DNA of 64,000 bases from the NCBI GenBank assembly GCA_037447655.1, contig JBBHKE010002119.1:47895-111894 (forward strand), given 5' to 3'. Position 1 is the stretch's first letter. Every line of letters starts with the position of its first letter. A model generated the notes under the pieces. The model worked only from the letters and a program-made list of their open reading frames with translations. It was not told the origin of the DNA and searched no databases. This DNA comes from Zygnema cylindricum (taxonomy: Eukaryota > Streptophyta > Zygnematophyceae > Zygnematales > Zygnemataceae). The translations under genes and the position numbers were made by a program. Positions 33,781-46,271 of this stretch are shown in pieces.

Positions 33781-34829
33781 TGTAGAAACTAATGGTTTTA
33801 TTAGTATTTTCTAGGTCTGAAAAGAAATATAGAAGTCGAGGCAGTCTATCTCTAACTTCTCTCTCCAACTCTCAAACTTGTCGCAGTCACTGAGAAATTG
33901 GAGAGGAAGCTAGAGCCATGGCTACCTTGGCTATCCTGAGGTTTACGGGAATTTTATTATAGGGTTTATATATTTGATTAAAATGTATATGCCGAAGGCA
34001 GGATTTGATCCATGTACCTGCCGGCCGGCAGACACGAAGTAGCCGGTAGCCTTAGCCGTTTCGTCTAGAGGTATTGTTACATAGCATATAGTTTGATAAT
34101 TATTTAGATATGTATTCTTGCGATAAACCATTTAACTAGAATTAATTACGGGATACATAGATCCAGTAATATGTAATGTACGACTTACGGTACGGACATA
34201 AATCAGTACCGCGCATTTGTTTCGTAAATGAAACAAATACCGCGCATGTATTTATTACGGCCACGATTAAAGCCGAATTTAATCGGACGGCCGGGATTAG
34301 CGCCGAGATCGCGGAGGAAGATTTCGGCGGTTTGTGGCCATCGCCACATCGGATGACGCGTGGCAAAATTCCGTTGGATTGTGGAAACTCCGGAGATTAT
34401 GGCACCGAATCCGGATTTGACATGTGTCGACATTTTGGCCATGTCGTACAATGTCCGTACATAAAGTACACCGGCAGCTGTACTTTTGCGTACGGAACTC
34501 AATTCTGATTGGTTCCGTACATCAGTAGATAGAGTCTGTGAGAGAGATAGGACTTAGAAAAATTAGAAGATAGGACCCCCTCTCCCAGAGAGCTTCTGTA
34601 CAAAAGGTCAACTTTGACCCTCCATAACTTACTGCTCAGGGGAGCAAATTCAGAGATTCTTTTTGCTATCGACTCAGGGGAGTCTTGTCTTCACAGGGGT
34701 GAAGTTGGTCAGAGTTTTTGTGTGCCAGGGTGGCAGTTATTTTTGCTTAAACACAAAGGGGTCAGGATTATCCTAGAGGCTTCTTGGAAGCTGTCCACTC
34801 TGAGGACTTATGGAGGTCTCAGAGTTTCA
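33781..34829 (+). repeat. Element P 3' LTR
   Basis: 1049 bp, near-identical to 28396-29444, followed by the TGGCT duplication and resumption of N gag. Confidence 0.96.
33980..34075 (-). other. tRNA-like block in LTR (P, 3')
   Basis: Same block as 28595-28690, with two adjacent substitutions. Confidence 0.55.
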
Positions 34830-37525
34830 TGGCTCTCATAGAGATGTACCGAAGTGGTAGGATTAGAAACAACAGTTGGCTAACCATAAAATAGATGCAT
34901 ATGTCTATGAAGGTGGGAAGATGTTGAATTTTTGTAATGAGCTCGCGACACTTTTTATGGAGTTAGAAAGTGGTTGACAAGTTGAAACTGAAAAAATGAA
35001 AGTCAATTGCTTACCTATAAAATTATCTGATGATTACTAGAACATAGTCAACTGTGTGCAGGATTTACCGAACTCTTAGTGGGTTTGGAATCTTTCGTAG
35101 AGATTATTTATCGTTCGAGAGAATACGATAGAGATCCGAAGGCGAGGAAAGAGTGGACAAGCCTTAGTTAGCGATTTTGATTGGAGAATAAATGATCCCA
35201 AAAAACCGGTTGGAAACTACGAAGGAGGAGGAAATTCCAATTAGTCCGGACCCAAGGTCTCCAAAGTATTGTGCCATATTTGCAAGAAACCATGACACTA
35301 TATGGCGGAGTGGTCTAAACTTACCGAACTTCGGTTATACGAGGGACAGATCGGTGGACCTCCAAGAGGAAAGAAAAAGACCATTGAAACGCAAATACAT
35401 GAGGAGGAATTCGAGGACGAGGACGACGAGCCCTTGTTGGATGAGGAGTTGGAGGCAAAAACTGAGGCCGAAATTCCACGAAAGCAGAAATGTGCTTACG
35501 GTGGATTGAAAGGTGAAGAGGGTTAGATCGTGGATTCAGGTGCCTCTATGCATATGTGAAAGGACAATCACATATTTACAAAACTAAAAAAGATTCCCAC
35601 CGTAGAGATAGAGTACGGTAAAAAGAGGGTGGTCACTACTACTTTTGTAGGGTTGATAGATTTGAAAGTATTAGTGGAAGGATAGGCATCCATAATTACA
35701 TTATCTACTTTGTTATTTATTCCTAAATTGAAAAAAAACTCATCTCAAAATCTGTGTTAGATGACAAGGGCTTTGACAGTATCACTAGAAAGGGAATCTG
35801 TACTGCTAGTTTTGAGGAGGAAGTGTATTTCATTGTTGAAAAGGGTAGCGAAGGGATATTTTGGCTGATTTTAAGCAATGAAAAAAAAACTTTATTATGC
35901 TGGTGTTCATGATGTTATGTTATGGCGTGAGACTTGAACATGTGCATTTAGATAAGTTGAAAGAAATAAAAAACATAGGGGTAGTGGAAAGGATACATTT
36001 TGGAGAATATAAAAATCTAAGTGACTGTAGTTGATGTGCTCAAAATAAAGCACACATGTTACCCTTTCCAAAGGTAGCCACTTATAAAATAGAAAATGTG
36101 TTAGATTTCGTACACACTAATATATGGGGACCGAGAAGAGTGCCATCACCCGGAGGTAAAAGGTTTTTAATGACTATCACCGACAATTGGTCTCGAAATT
36201 CTAGAGTGTATTTTCTAAAAAATAACTATGAGGCCCCACAGATCTTTAAGGAATTAAAAACATTGTGTGAGAAACTCTATGAAACTCAAATTAAGCGAGT
36301 AAAGAGTGATAATCGATGAGAGTATACCTCGAAACAGTTTGAGGAGTTTTTGAGAGAAAATGGAGTGTAACACCAAAAGACAGTCTCTAAATATCTTGAG
36401 CAAAATGGTGTAGCCAAGAGGTTATATTGGACACTAAGTGCCAGTGCTAAGAGTATGCTGTCGGATAAAAATATACAAAAGATAATTTGGAGCGAAGCAA
36501 TAAACTGTGCAAATTATCTAAAGAATAGAGATCTTACTTTAGTAGTAAAAGGCCAAACACCTTAAGAGAGATGTAGCGGCCGAAAACCTGATGTTTCACA
36601 CTTAAAGGTTTTCGAAAGTGAAGTGTTCAGTCTAGATACATATCGAATAAACAAAAAAATAGATCTGAAAGGAAATCCAAGATATCTGCTAGGATATGAT
36701 GAAGATGTAAAGGGATATAGAGTCTATAATATTAAGAGAGAAGATGCGATTCAAATGAAGCGTCTAGTGGTGATGGATGAAGGCAAGTCTATAGATCCAT
36801 TTAAGTAAACAAAGTCAGTCAAAATCAGATTTGAGTCAGAAAATTTTCATGTCTTTGATCTCCCCAATTATCTAAGTTTCTAAGAAGATGATGATCTTGC
36901 AGGTATAAATCAGACAGGAAAGGATCAAACAGTGAAATCGCAAGAGACATCTCGGCTAGAAGCGGAAGACGTGTTGGAAATAAAACCGAAACCAAGGGAG
37001 AGGGGAGAAGTTAAAACTGTTAGACGGAACCAAAGAGAGCTATCTATACCGGCGACAAATTTTGAGGGAGGCAAGAGAAGCAGCAAAAGGCCGCAAGAAA
37101 AACATGTCAACAACAAGGTGACCAGGCTATCCCATCCAAATGAACCTCAAACTTACAAAGATGCGATGAACTGTCCGGAGAGAAACCAATGGAAAACAAA
37201 CATCAATGAGGAAATGGACTCTATCATGGCGACCGATACTTGGAAGTTGGTGGACTGTCCACCTAGCAAAAAGCCGAGCAAATGGGTGTTCAAGTTGAAA
37301 TTGAACCTGGATAACACCATTGAGCGCTGTAAGGCCTGGTTACTAGCTAGAGGATTTACATAGAAAGAGGAAATAAACTATAAGCAGACCTTTGCCCCGG
37401 TTGTCTGATTTCCCTCGTCCGAATACTTCTCAATCTGGCGATAGCAAAAGATAAGGAGGTGCACCAGATGGACATCAAAACAAATTATCTCCATATAAAG
37501 CTAGAAAAAGAGATCTTCATACGGA
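34830..37525 (+). pseudogene. Element N gag to RT, middle section
   Basis: Continues N gag after P (MALIEMYRSG at about 34829), with the knuckle region decayed near 35270. Protease has IVDSGASMHM (about 35528, canonical DSGA). Integrase blocks are KRVKSDNR, EQNGVAKRLYWTL (catalytic Glu changed to Lys), SHLKVFESEVFSLDT and GYDEDVKGYRVYN. Then the linker and RT start (36932-37363: SKWVFKLKLNLDNTIERCK) and HQMDIKTNYLHIKLEKEIFI up to the C insertion. More than a dozen stops or shifts. Confidence 0.87.
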
Positions 37526-38229
37526 TGTTGTCTTTTGGAAAGCTTTCATTCTCAGAGCAGCGCAGCAGCGGAGAATTTATACAGACAGAGCAGTGCAGCT
37601 GCTATACAGCAGAGCAGCGCAGCAGCAGAGCAGAGCAGCAGCGAAGCTACAACACAGGACAACGCAACCATGATTATATTTGATATGGTCCGTACGGACA
37701 ACGCAACGTCTGATATTCTTAATGTAATTCGGTACAGGATAGAGCAACTACGATAGATACGATTCTAGTAAACTTAGTGTGTAACTCAGTGGTAGCTTAG
37801 TGATAGCTCAGTGGTTGCTTAGTGATAACTCAGTGGTAGCTAGACAGATTAGTGGTAGGTTAGTGGTTTGACATACCTCTGAAGTACAGTGGTGTTGCCA
37901 GTTCAACACAAGTACAAGACTTAGGACTCAAAACATATTATGTATCCAGACTTCCAAGTAGTAAAACTGCAGATAGTTTTTTGGGATACTTTTGAGTATT
38001 ATATCTTCAGTGTTGCCTGGTCAATTGTACTGAAACTTTGGGAGTTGTCAGTGTTTATGCTACTTTATACTTTGATAGAGTTTTGTGAGGTTTTGATTCT
38101 TGTATAAGAATTGGTGAGCACTTAAAAATAGGTGTTTGGTAGGATTCTTGATAGTTTCTGTGAGTGTATCATGTCTACTTCTACTACTACTGCTGCTTCT
38201 CCACCTACACCGGTGGTTGAAGAACAACG
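37526..38229 (+). repeat. Element C 5' LTR with GCAGC repeats and Gag start
   Basis: Contains degenerate AGCAGCGCAGC repeats (37556-37660), a run of agtggtagct repeats (37785-37870) and the Gag ATG at 38171, 59 nt before the LTR end. Confidence 0.85.
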
Positions 38230-39075
38230 TGTTATCGGCTTGTTATCAAGAATTCCTATCTTTTCCGGGGATAAGTATGTTTATTGGGCGGATATGGTGG
38301 AGACACATTTTGAGAATGTCAATCTTTTGGATATATTGGATGGTTCGCTCGACGAATCTCATTCGTCATGGTCTAAGAAAAATACGCAAGCTCGTTCTAT
38401 TGTGAAATTTTGTATATCTGAGGACTTAGCTATGTCTCGCATAAAAATGAAAAAAACAATTGATATATGGAAATCCCTTAAAAGTGATTATGAAAAGGCT
38501 AATGTCTAGGAAGAGCTTCTATTGGCTGGAAAAATTTAGGACTATAAGTACACTGGCGGTACAATGGCTGAATATTTTAACAAATTTCGTATCTTTGTAG
38601 ATGCACATGCTTGTGCAGGTGGGGTGTTTCCTCCGTTTCAACAGGCAGCATTGCTCATGAGGGGTCTCCCTCGTAGTATGATAGGAGCATCTAACATGCT
38701 CAAACAGAAAGATAAAGCTAGCTCAACTTTACAGTTAGCCATCAAAATTTTACTAGATGAGGAAGCTACATCTAATATTCTCAATGTTGAGCAAGTAGAG
38801 GCTTTAATTCAGACTTTGGGAAGAAATGTCAATTTAATCAGCAACGTAATCAGTTTAACCAGTTCAGACAGTTTAATCAGGGTGGAAATAGACAATCAAA
38901 CAATGCATGTTTTTATTGTAGTGAGAGGGGTTATGGATACAAATTCTGTCCTAAACGTAAACAAGCTAACGATACAGGTTTATATAGGCCGGTATGGCAA
39001 TAAAGTCAGTTTTACAAAAGCTTCACGGGGCCTACACATCGTAGAAATGCACTGTTTTCAGCTTTTTCCTCACTC
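38171..39075 (+). pseudogene. Element C gag
   Basis: Starts MSTSTTTAASPPTPVV inside the LTR, crosses the PBS (RVIGLL) and enters the DUF4219/UBN2-type core: SRIPIFSGDKYVYWADMVET, MKKTIDIWKSLKSDY (TAG at 38507), then GGTMAEYFNKFRIFVDAHA (38564-). The knuckle CFYCSERGYGYKFC (about 38907-38948) sits in a shifted frame and has Tyr for the His ligand. Confidence 0.85.
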
Positions 39076-39087
39076 AAGGACAAAATT

Positions 39088-39400
39088 TTGATATTTTATG
39101 AGGAGGACAACACGGATCAATTCGCTATGGCGAAACCAATGGAGGGCGCGAAGAACCCTGGATGGATAATGGATACAGGAGCGTCAGCCCACATGTGTAG
39201 GAACAAGGCCATCTTCAAAAATCTGAAAGCAACGCCGGAGAAAAATATTTATTATGCTTGTGGAATGAGTGTCCAAACTCGTGCTATGGGTGATGTGTCC
39301 TTGTTAGTTGATGAAGAAGGAAAGCAATTGAAAGGACTCTTCACAATGTCTTATTTGTGCCTAACTTTAAGAAAAATCTGTCTTCTACGCCGTTAGTAGA
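39088..39400 (+). pseudogene. Element C protease region
   Basis: GWIMDTGASAHMCRNK (about 39160) with the standard DTGA active site, then VQTRAMGDVSLLVDEEGKQL. The frame shifts near 39350 before FKKNLSSTPLVESKGF. Confidence 0.85.
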
Positions 39401-40490
39401 GAGTAAAGGCTTTGAGGTTAATTTGAAAAATGGTCGGCAGGTTGTTAGCAAAAATGGCAAGGTTGCGGTTACAGGTACTAGAGATAGTAGCAAGATGTAT
39501 CGCATGGATATGGCTAATACTAAGGAGAATGATGTTCTGTACTCCAGTGTTTTGCACTCAGATGAGTTGAGGCATAAAAGATTAGGCCATGTAAACTATG
39601 ATAGTTTGACGAAAATGGTCCTTGCTGGAAAAATAGAGGGTGTATCAATCACAGATGAGCCGGTCAAAACTAATGATGGTTGCACTTTAGGGAAAATCCA
39701 CCGATTGCCATTTCCTAAAGAGTCAAAGCATCGGTCAACGAAACTGTTGCAACAAATTAATTCGGATGTTTTTGGTCCTGCGAAGGTTCCATCTGCCGGG
39801 GGGATGAAATATATGGTCACCTTTACAAATTATTTCTCCAGGTTTACAAAAGTTTACTTCATGGAGTAGAAGAGTGAAGTGTTTGGTCACTTCAAACACT
39901 ATAAAACATGGGTTGAAAAACTTCATAATTAACATATTTTGCAGCTCAGATCAGATAATGGTGGTGAATATACATCGAAAGAATTTGAAACCTTTTTACT
40001 CGAAGAAGGTATTAGTCATTTATTGACTGTTCTATATTCACCGGAACAAAATAGGGTGTCTGAAAGACTAAATAGAAATCTTAAGGAGAGCTCTAGGTCG
40101 ATGCTTGTAGATAAAAATGTGGATCCGAAATTTTGGGCTGAGGCTCTAAATTGTGCAGTTTATATTAAGAATAGGATAGGATCAAGATCGGTAGACACTA
40201 CTCCTTCCGAGATCTGGACAGGTAGCAAACCAGATGTTAGCTGTTTCAAAGTCTTTGGTAGTCAATGCTTTATATTGGATACGTCCACAAATAGATGGAA
40301 AATGGAACCGAAGGAACTACCAGCTATTTTGTTAGGATATGACGATCACTCAAAAGGTTATAGAGTCTTTGTGTTTGAGAGGCAAAAAATAGTTGTAGCT
40401 CAAAATATTATTGTAAAGGATGTACTTGACTCTGTAGATTTATTAAAAATGATAGAGCAACAAAAGCAGCAAAAGGTACAAGAATATGTC
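39357..40490 (+). pseudogene. Element C integrase
   Basis: Zinc domain HKRLGHVNYDSL with DGCTLGK (one of the two Cys absent). DDE core has INSDVFGPAKVPSAGG, LRSDNGGEYTSKEF and the Glu in VSERLNRNL, with a TAG at 39867-39869 and a break near 39935. The C-terminal block SCFKVFGSQCF and LGYDDHSKGYRVF is open to 40496. Confidence 0.87.
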
Positions 40491-40532
40491 AGATAGAGCA
40501 ACAAAAGCAGCAAAAGGTACAAGAATATGTCA
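40451..40532 (+). repeat. 41-bp tandem duplication in element C
   Basis: gatagagcaacaaaagcagc... occurs at 40451 and again at 40492. The first copy ends with TAG at 40494, closing the integrase frame. Confidence 0.9.
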
Positions 40533-41700
40533 TTTTAGATTGCATGAAAGAAATTGTCCCACAGATACTACATTCTGCGGTAGTGACTCCGGAGTCAGAC
40601 TCTCTCCAAGTTCCTCAACAAGTTCAGTTCCAACTGGACCACCAGCGGTCAATCCACACAGATCGCAACTAGCGCAATCAGCACAATGCGCGGCATCTGA
40701 CGATCTCAACCTCAGAATATCCGGGGGAAGAAGATCTAGCAGCCGCCCGCAAGCAAGTTCTCATTTTGCCCACTCGGCAGCCTCAAGGGAGCCTTTGACT
40801 ATTCAAGAGGCCTTCTCATCCCCACAACGGAATCACTGGATGGAGGCAGCAAACGACGAAATGAAGTCCATCATGGAGGCTCAAACATGGGAGCTTGTGA
40901 ACCTTCCTCCGGAGCGAGAAGCAATCGGCAACAAATGGGTATTCAAGGTGAAGTTAAATCTCGACAACACCATTGAACGTTATAAGGCCATACTTGTGGC
41001 AAAAGGATATAATAAAAAGGAAGGAATCGATTTTGAAGAAACATTTTCTCCGGTTTTAAGATTTTCGATAGTTAGGATTTTGTTGTCCCTAGCGGCTATA
41101 GAAGATATGGAAATACATCAGATGGGTGTAAAGACAACCTTTTTGCATGGAGAACTAGAAGAGACCATTTACATGCAGCAGCCTGAAAAGTATGTGGAAC
41201 TTGGAAATGAGCACTTAGTATGCAAGTTGCAAAAATCTCTATACGGCCTAAAAAAGGCCCCCAGACAGTGGAATCTGAAGCTTGATGAATTCTTGACTAG
41301 CCTAGGAATTCAAAGGATAAGTATTGATCACTCCGTCTACGTTCTAAAAGGTGAAAATGGGATAATGTATATAGCGGTGTATGTAGATTATTTACTATTA
41401 ATTAGCAAATCAATGGCTGAAATTAACAAAATCAAAACTGCTCTAAACTCGCGGTTCGAGATGAAAGACCTCGGTGAGGCAAAATATATTTTGGGTATTT
41501 AGGTAAAGAGGGACAGAAATAAGAAAGTAATAAAATTGACTCAAAAGAATGCTATTGGAAACATGTTAGATGAGTACGGAATGGGGGGGGCAAAAGGATG
41601 TCAAACTCCAATGAAGGATCGACAGAAGTTAGAGGGAGAAGAGACAGAACCAGGTGTCATTATTAGCGAGTATTTAGAATAAAGGGAGAATGATTCTATG
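40486..41700 (+). pseudogene. Element C reverse transcriptase
   Basis: One open frame of 338 residues (40486-41502) covers the linker and most of [68 protein letters not shown]. Two catalytic Asp positions are changed: HQMD to HQMG and YVDD to YVDY, so polymerase activity is lost despite the long open frame. TAG at 41500 ends it. Confidence 0.9.
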
Positions 41701-42362
41701 ACACAAATACCTTACAAACAGATAGTGGGAAGCTTAATATATTTCATGAATTGTACCAGTCCTGACATTGCTGCAGCAGTCGGGGTACTAAGCAGGAGTC
41801 TAGAGAATCCGAGAAAATCTGAATTTGATGCAGCAAGGAGAGTCTTAAGATATTTGGCTGGAACCAAAGACCTCAAACTTACACTAGGCGGAGGAGAAGT
41901 AAAACTGCAAACTTGGAGTGATGCAAGCTATGGTGACATGCCAAGCCTGAAATCCACCACGGGATTCGTTCTACAAATTGGGAACGGCACTTGCTGCTGG
42001 TGCACCAAACTTCAAAAGGTGATTGCACAGTCGACAATAGAGTCAGAATATATGGCAGCAAAGCTTGGCCCTCAAAGAACTCTTATAGGTAAAATCCATG
42101 TTACAAGAACTAGGATACATGCAAATTGGTCCACAGGTGATCTATTGTGATAACCAGGCTGCCATTGCCATTGCTTCTAACCCGAGTCATCACTTCAAAA
42201 GCATATGGATGTAGGATTACACTTTGTAAGAGAAAAAGTGTACTCTAAAGTGATTAAGTTATGTTATTTGCCAGATGCAAAAATGATTGCTGATATGCTC
42301 ACTAAAGCCCTTCCCGCTCCTAAACTAAAGTATTGCAAAGATGCAGTGGGATTAAGTGAATA
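41698..42362 (+). pseudogene. Element C RNase H
   Basis: VGSLIYFMNCTSPDIAAAVG, QTWSDASYGDMPSLKSTTGF, IAQSTIESEYMAAK, then a shift near 42065. CDNQAAIAIASNPSHHFKS and MLTKALPAPK close the domain. The catalytic Asp, Glu and Asp are recognisable across frames. Confidence 0.87.
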
Positions 42363-42523
42363 GTTAAAATGATATACTGCTATGCTGCGATGCTGTGCTA
42401 AATCCAACATTGAGATGTAGTGGGAGTGGGTGACTTGCTAATTGCTATACTGCTATGCAGCGAAGCTGCGCTAGTTTGTCACCGCAGCTGCGCCGGTATA
42501 CTGAGTCTAAATATTTAGGGAAG

Positions 42524-43220
42524 TGTTGTCTTTTGGAAAGCTTTCATTCTTTGAGCACCGCAGCAGCCATACAGACAGAGCAGCGCAGCTGCTATACAGC
42601 AGAGCAGCGCAGCAGCAGAGCAACGCAGCAGCGAAGCTACAACACAAGACAACGCAACCATGATTATACTTGATATGATCCGTACGGACAACACAACGTC
42701 TGATATTCTTAATGTGATTTTGTAGAAGATAGAGCAATTGCGATAGATACGATTCTAGTCAACTTAGTGGGTAACTCAGTGGTAACTTAGTGGGTAACTC
42801 AGTGGTAGCTTAGTGATAGCTCAGTGGTAGCTAGACTAATTAGTGGTAGCTTGGTGGTTTGACGTACCTCTGAAGTACACTGGTGTTGCCAATTCAACAC
42901 AAATATAAGAATTAGGACTCAAAACATATTATGTATCTAGACTTCCAAGTAGTAAAACTGCAGACAGTTTTTTGGGAAATATTTGAGTATTATATCTTGA
43001 GTGTTGTCGCTTCAATTTTGCTGAAACTTTGAGAGTTGTTAGTGTTTATGCTACTCTACATTCTGATATATTTTTGTGAGGTTTGGATGCTTGTATAAGA
43101 ATTGGTGAGCACTTAACAACAACTGTTTTGTAGGATTCTTGATACCTCCTAAGAGTGTATCATGTCTACTTCTACTACTACTGCTGCTCCTCCACTTGCA
43201 CCGGTGGTTATAGAACAACA
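42524..43220 (+). repeat. Element C 3' LTR
   Basis: 697 bp, matches 37526-38229 and includes the copy of the Gag start (atgtctacttct at 43161). An extra GCAGC-repeat stretch lies just outside it (42380-42500). Confidence 0.85.
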
Positions 43221-43646
43221 ACGGCAACCCGGAGGCTTTTTGGAAGACGAAGAAAAGAGAGCAAGGTATGTCGACTAATAAAATCTCTCTATAGCATGAA
43301 ACAGGCTCTCGGCAGTGGAACAAGAAACTTGATGAGTTTCTTACCAGTCTAATATTTATAAAGATAAACTCAGATCATGCAATTTACTTGTTTGAAAATG
43401 AAAAATGAATTATTTTTTTTGCAATTTATGTTGATGATTTGTTGGTTTTAAGTAAATCCATGGACAAAATTAACCAACTCAAAACAAATCTAAAGGGAAG
43501 ATTTGAGATGAAATATATGGGAGAGGCAAGGTATATTTTGGGAATCCAAGTAGAGAGAGAAAAATATTAGAAGATAATATGATTAACACAAAAAAGGCCA
43601 TTGAGAATATGCTAGAAAGATTCTAAATGGATAAAGCTAATAGTTG
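43221..43646 (+). pseudogene. Element N RT, fragment after C
   Basis: RT of N resumes with RQPGGF and KSLYSMKQA, then YVDDLLVLSKSMDKIN (about 43428), MGEARYILGIQVERE and NMLERF, ending at the G insertion within the ANSC block (TSD agttg 43642-43646). Confidence 0.86.
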
Positions 43647-44472
43647 TGAAATTTTTTGGGTTCCATCCCCCCCAAAGAATTCGCAGATCCAAAGAAGCTT
43701 ATCTGGATAGTGCCGACTCCAAGTTGATACAAACCCAAATGACTGACACCTTGAAAGTTAGAACCCCAATGCAGCTTCACCCCTGTGAAATATGACTTTC
43801 TGTGTGTTCAGTTCCACCTCAGAATGCAAAGTTAGAATTTGAGTTTTGGATAACAATTCCCACTTTGACTTTCTTTTAGAAATGTAGCCACTTTGGCATG
43901 CAAAAACTTTGACCAACTACACCACTGTGTAGCTAAAAATCCCTTAATTCGGCAGCAAAAAGAATCACTGAAAAAGGTCAACTGAGTGAGTTGATATTAA
44001 ATGGCAAATCTGCCGATTTGTATAGATGCTCTCTGGGAGAGAGGCAGCTACCTACCAAAATATTTTAGGTCCTAAAATTCTTATCTAAGCCCTCTAATAT
44101 TGAGGTACGAACCAATCCATTGACTGTATCGTACAAAAAAGTATAGGTGCCGGAGTACTTTATGTACGATCCCTTTACGACATCTCAATAATGTGATATT
44201 TGTCACATCCAGACTTGTCATCTCGCGTTGCGGAGATCCCGCAATCCTCCAAGATATTGCCACGTGTCATCCGGAGTGGCGGCGCCCGAAAAGGCCAAGT
44301 TGGCCATTCCGGAATTTCGGCTTGCACCACGGCCATCAATGAAGACCGACATTTTATAGTGACCTTCGAAATATAATTTGTTTTTTCGTTAATTCCGTGC
44401 GGTTCGGAACTTGTGTTGTCTAATTAATTTTTGTGTAAAGTGCGTCCCGTAATCTGTTAAATGAAACATATT

Positions 44473-45925
44473 TGTCAATCGCGTGTGCCCTCCGGCACAC
44501 CTACATATATCCTAGATTGTCGAAACCCTCTTTTCCCATACAGTTATCGGCGTACGGATGTTGAGGCGTAAGAAGCTTGACCATAGTCCTCGATTTTCCA
44601 CACGGAGCGCAATAAAATTTGGTTTACGTCTAACCGAGGCCGGACAACCAAGTAATTCCACTCCCCAGATTGCAGTTTCGCCACTTAGAAGCAGTTTCCC
44701 ACATCCTTAGCGAAGGGTACATTGTGGATTTGAACGTAAATTTTAAGATTGCAATCTAGATTTTGCTGTTAGATGTTAGTCGGACTTTAGTTCAGATCCA
44801 ACGGACATTTTAATCATTTATTACCCTAGGTCATAGTTTGGTGTTCCAGCGCCAGTTCAGGACTTTTGGTAGATTAGTGGTTCCAATTTGGACTCTCAGT
44901 TCCGGATTTAGCTGGAGTCTGAAGTAGAAATTTTTGCCTAGAGTGTGGTATGGTTTTATTTTTTCCTATGTTAGTTCGATAGCAATTGCTCTTCGCTCAT
45001 TAGCTCCTTGCATTGTGTTGACCTTTTGGATCTAAAACTGGACAAACTCTGTTGTATAAGGCGCTTGGGGCCGAAAGAGACAGGTTACTGTTTTAGTACT
45101 CTCTTGAGAAATCCGTTAGAAATTCCAGCAAACTTTTTTTGGGGAATCTTTATTTGTTATGTGATTGTGACCATACTGCCATCTTGGTTTGCATTTGTCC
45201 TCTGTGGAAATTGTAGTCCGGTTGGGAAGTTGGCACTATCTTTCATTTTTTTGGGCAATTTGGGACTTGTGGCTGTTTGAAACCCGGAGGGGTCTTGTCG
45301 GTTCTGGGTTGCGGAAACCGAGGAGTTAAGGAGGACATTACCTGTTTTAGTGTCTTCGAGAGAGATTTTGTCTCCTCTTGTTGTCAATGCTGCTTTTGGG
45401 GGTATGTTGAGCTCGATTGCTATTATTCAGAATCCTATCTTTATCTCTATTTTTCTAGGGCAAGGTGATATTGTTAACTCTAAAACAACTTATTACTCTT
45501 TTGTTTTTCCGTTTTTCTACGTAGAAGTTCCTTTGTTTTCTCCTTCGTAGTCATTTTTGGGCTGTTCTCTCTTTGGTAGTCATTTTTGGGCTTCGTTGGC
45601 GTTTCAGCCGGGGTTGGCTACTAAAATCTTTTGGACTAGAACAGTGGGTTTTGAGGGAATCTTTGTTAGACTTCTAGCGGAGAAGTAATACATTAGGATA
45701 TCCGCTCACCCATTTCCCTTTCCCCTCCTAGGGAAAGAGGGGAGGAGGAGGAATCTTATTTTTCATTTTCCTACGCTTGGATTTATGTCACCGGGAGGGA
45801 TTGGGGCACAAGGGGGTATGGCCATTTCTTAGAAAAGCATTCGCATTTGGGATTCTTTACATGTCTCCCCATTTGGACAACTTTGTGGATTATGGACCCT
45901 TCCTTTCTTCTCATCAAACACGCTC
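44473..45925. mobile_element. Unidentified 1453-bp insertion in G LTR
   Basis: Flanked by 8-bp direct repeats aacatatt (44465-44472, 45926-45933) that are single in the other G LTR (near 52567). It begins TGTCAATCGCG and ends ACACGCTC(A), with no visible terminal inverted repeat. It could be a solo LTR (TG...CA) or a short DNA transposon. No convincing gene: frames near 45008-45550 lack any family signature. Confidence 0.65.
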
Positions 45926-45977
45926 AACATATTGCGTTGCTAATGCCTATATAATTATCGTACCCTATATAGTCTAG

Positions 45978-46072
45978 CATTGATCTTAGACTATAGGATA
46001 AAGCTACCGGCTATCAGATTATTGACGGACGACAGGTACCAGGATCAAATCCTTGGTCGTCAAGTCCCTTTT
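45978..46072 (+). other. tRNA-like block in LTR (G, 3')
   Basis: GACTATAGGATAAAGCTACC, B box-like GGATCAAATCC (46042-46052), TTTT at 46069-46072. Antisense to the element. Confidence 0.58.
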
Positions 46073-46271
46073 GGTAAACCTACCAAAAACTACAGCTTGT
46101 GTCTCTCTTTGGGCAGCATGGACAGCCATGGCTCTAGCTTCCTCTCGAACCTTCAATGACTACAACAAATGTTGTGGTTTGGAGAGTGGAGTGAGAGGCA
46201 AGCTGCCTTTGGTGGCTTCCTCTTATTATTTTTTACTTTATCCTGACCTAGAAAATACATACAATTTAACA

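Larger units (their letters stand above)
28396..34829 (+). mobile_element. Element P: young full-length family I copia nested in N gag
   Basis: 6434 bp with perfect 5-bp duplications TGGCT (28391-28395, 34830-34834). The two 1049-bp LTRs differ by eye at only three positions (two adjacent near 28609/33994, one near 29270/34655). PBS 29445-29459 and polypurine tract AAAATAAGGGGAG (33768-33780) adjoin the LTRs. Gag, protease, integrase, RT and RNase H are all present in copia order, but interrupted by several stops and frameshifts. Confidence 0.96.
37526..43220 (+). mobile_element. Element C: family III copia nested in N RT
   Basis: 5.7 kb, TGTTG...CAACA ends, flanks acgga (37521-37525) and acggc (43221-43225). 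N RT is cut between EIFI and RQPGGF. It carries gag, protease, integrase, RT and RNase H with many stops. LTRs 704 and 697 bp. Confidence 0.87.
43647..46271 (-). repeat. Element G 3' LTR with 1.45-kb insertion
   Basis: About 1.16 kb of LTR sequence, interrupted at 44473-45925. Matches 50848-52913. Confidence 0.82.

Noticed and set aside
28396-34829. Stop codons of P explained by stop-codon reassignment
   Set aside because: All three stop codons occur at positions of different residues (Gln, Arg, Gly, Glu), and there are frameshifts too; ordinary decay fits.
40486-41502. Active RT in element C because the frame is long and open
   Set aside because: Two catalytic Asp positions are replaced (HQMG, YVDY) and TAG follows.
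45008-45550. Possible gene within the insertion in the G LTR
   Set aside because: Several overlapping short frames of hydrophobic character; no splice pattern or family resemblance.
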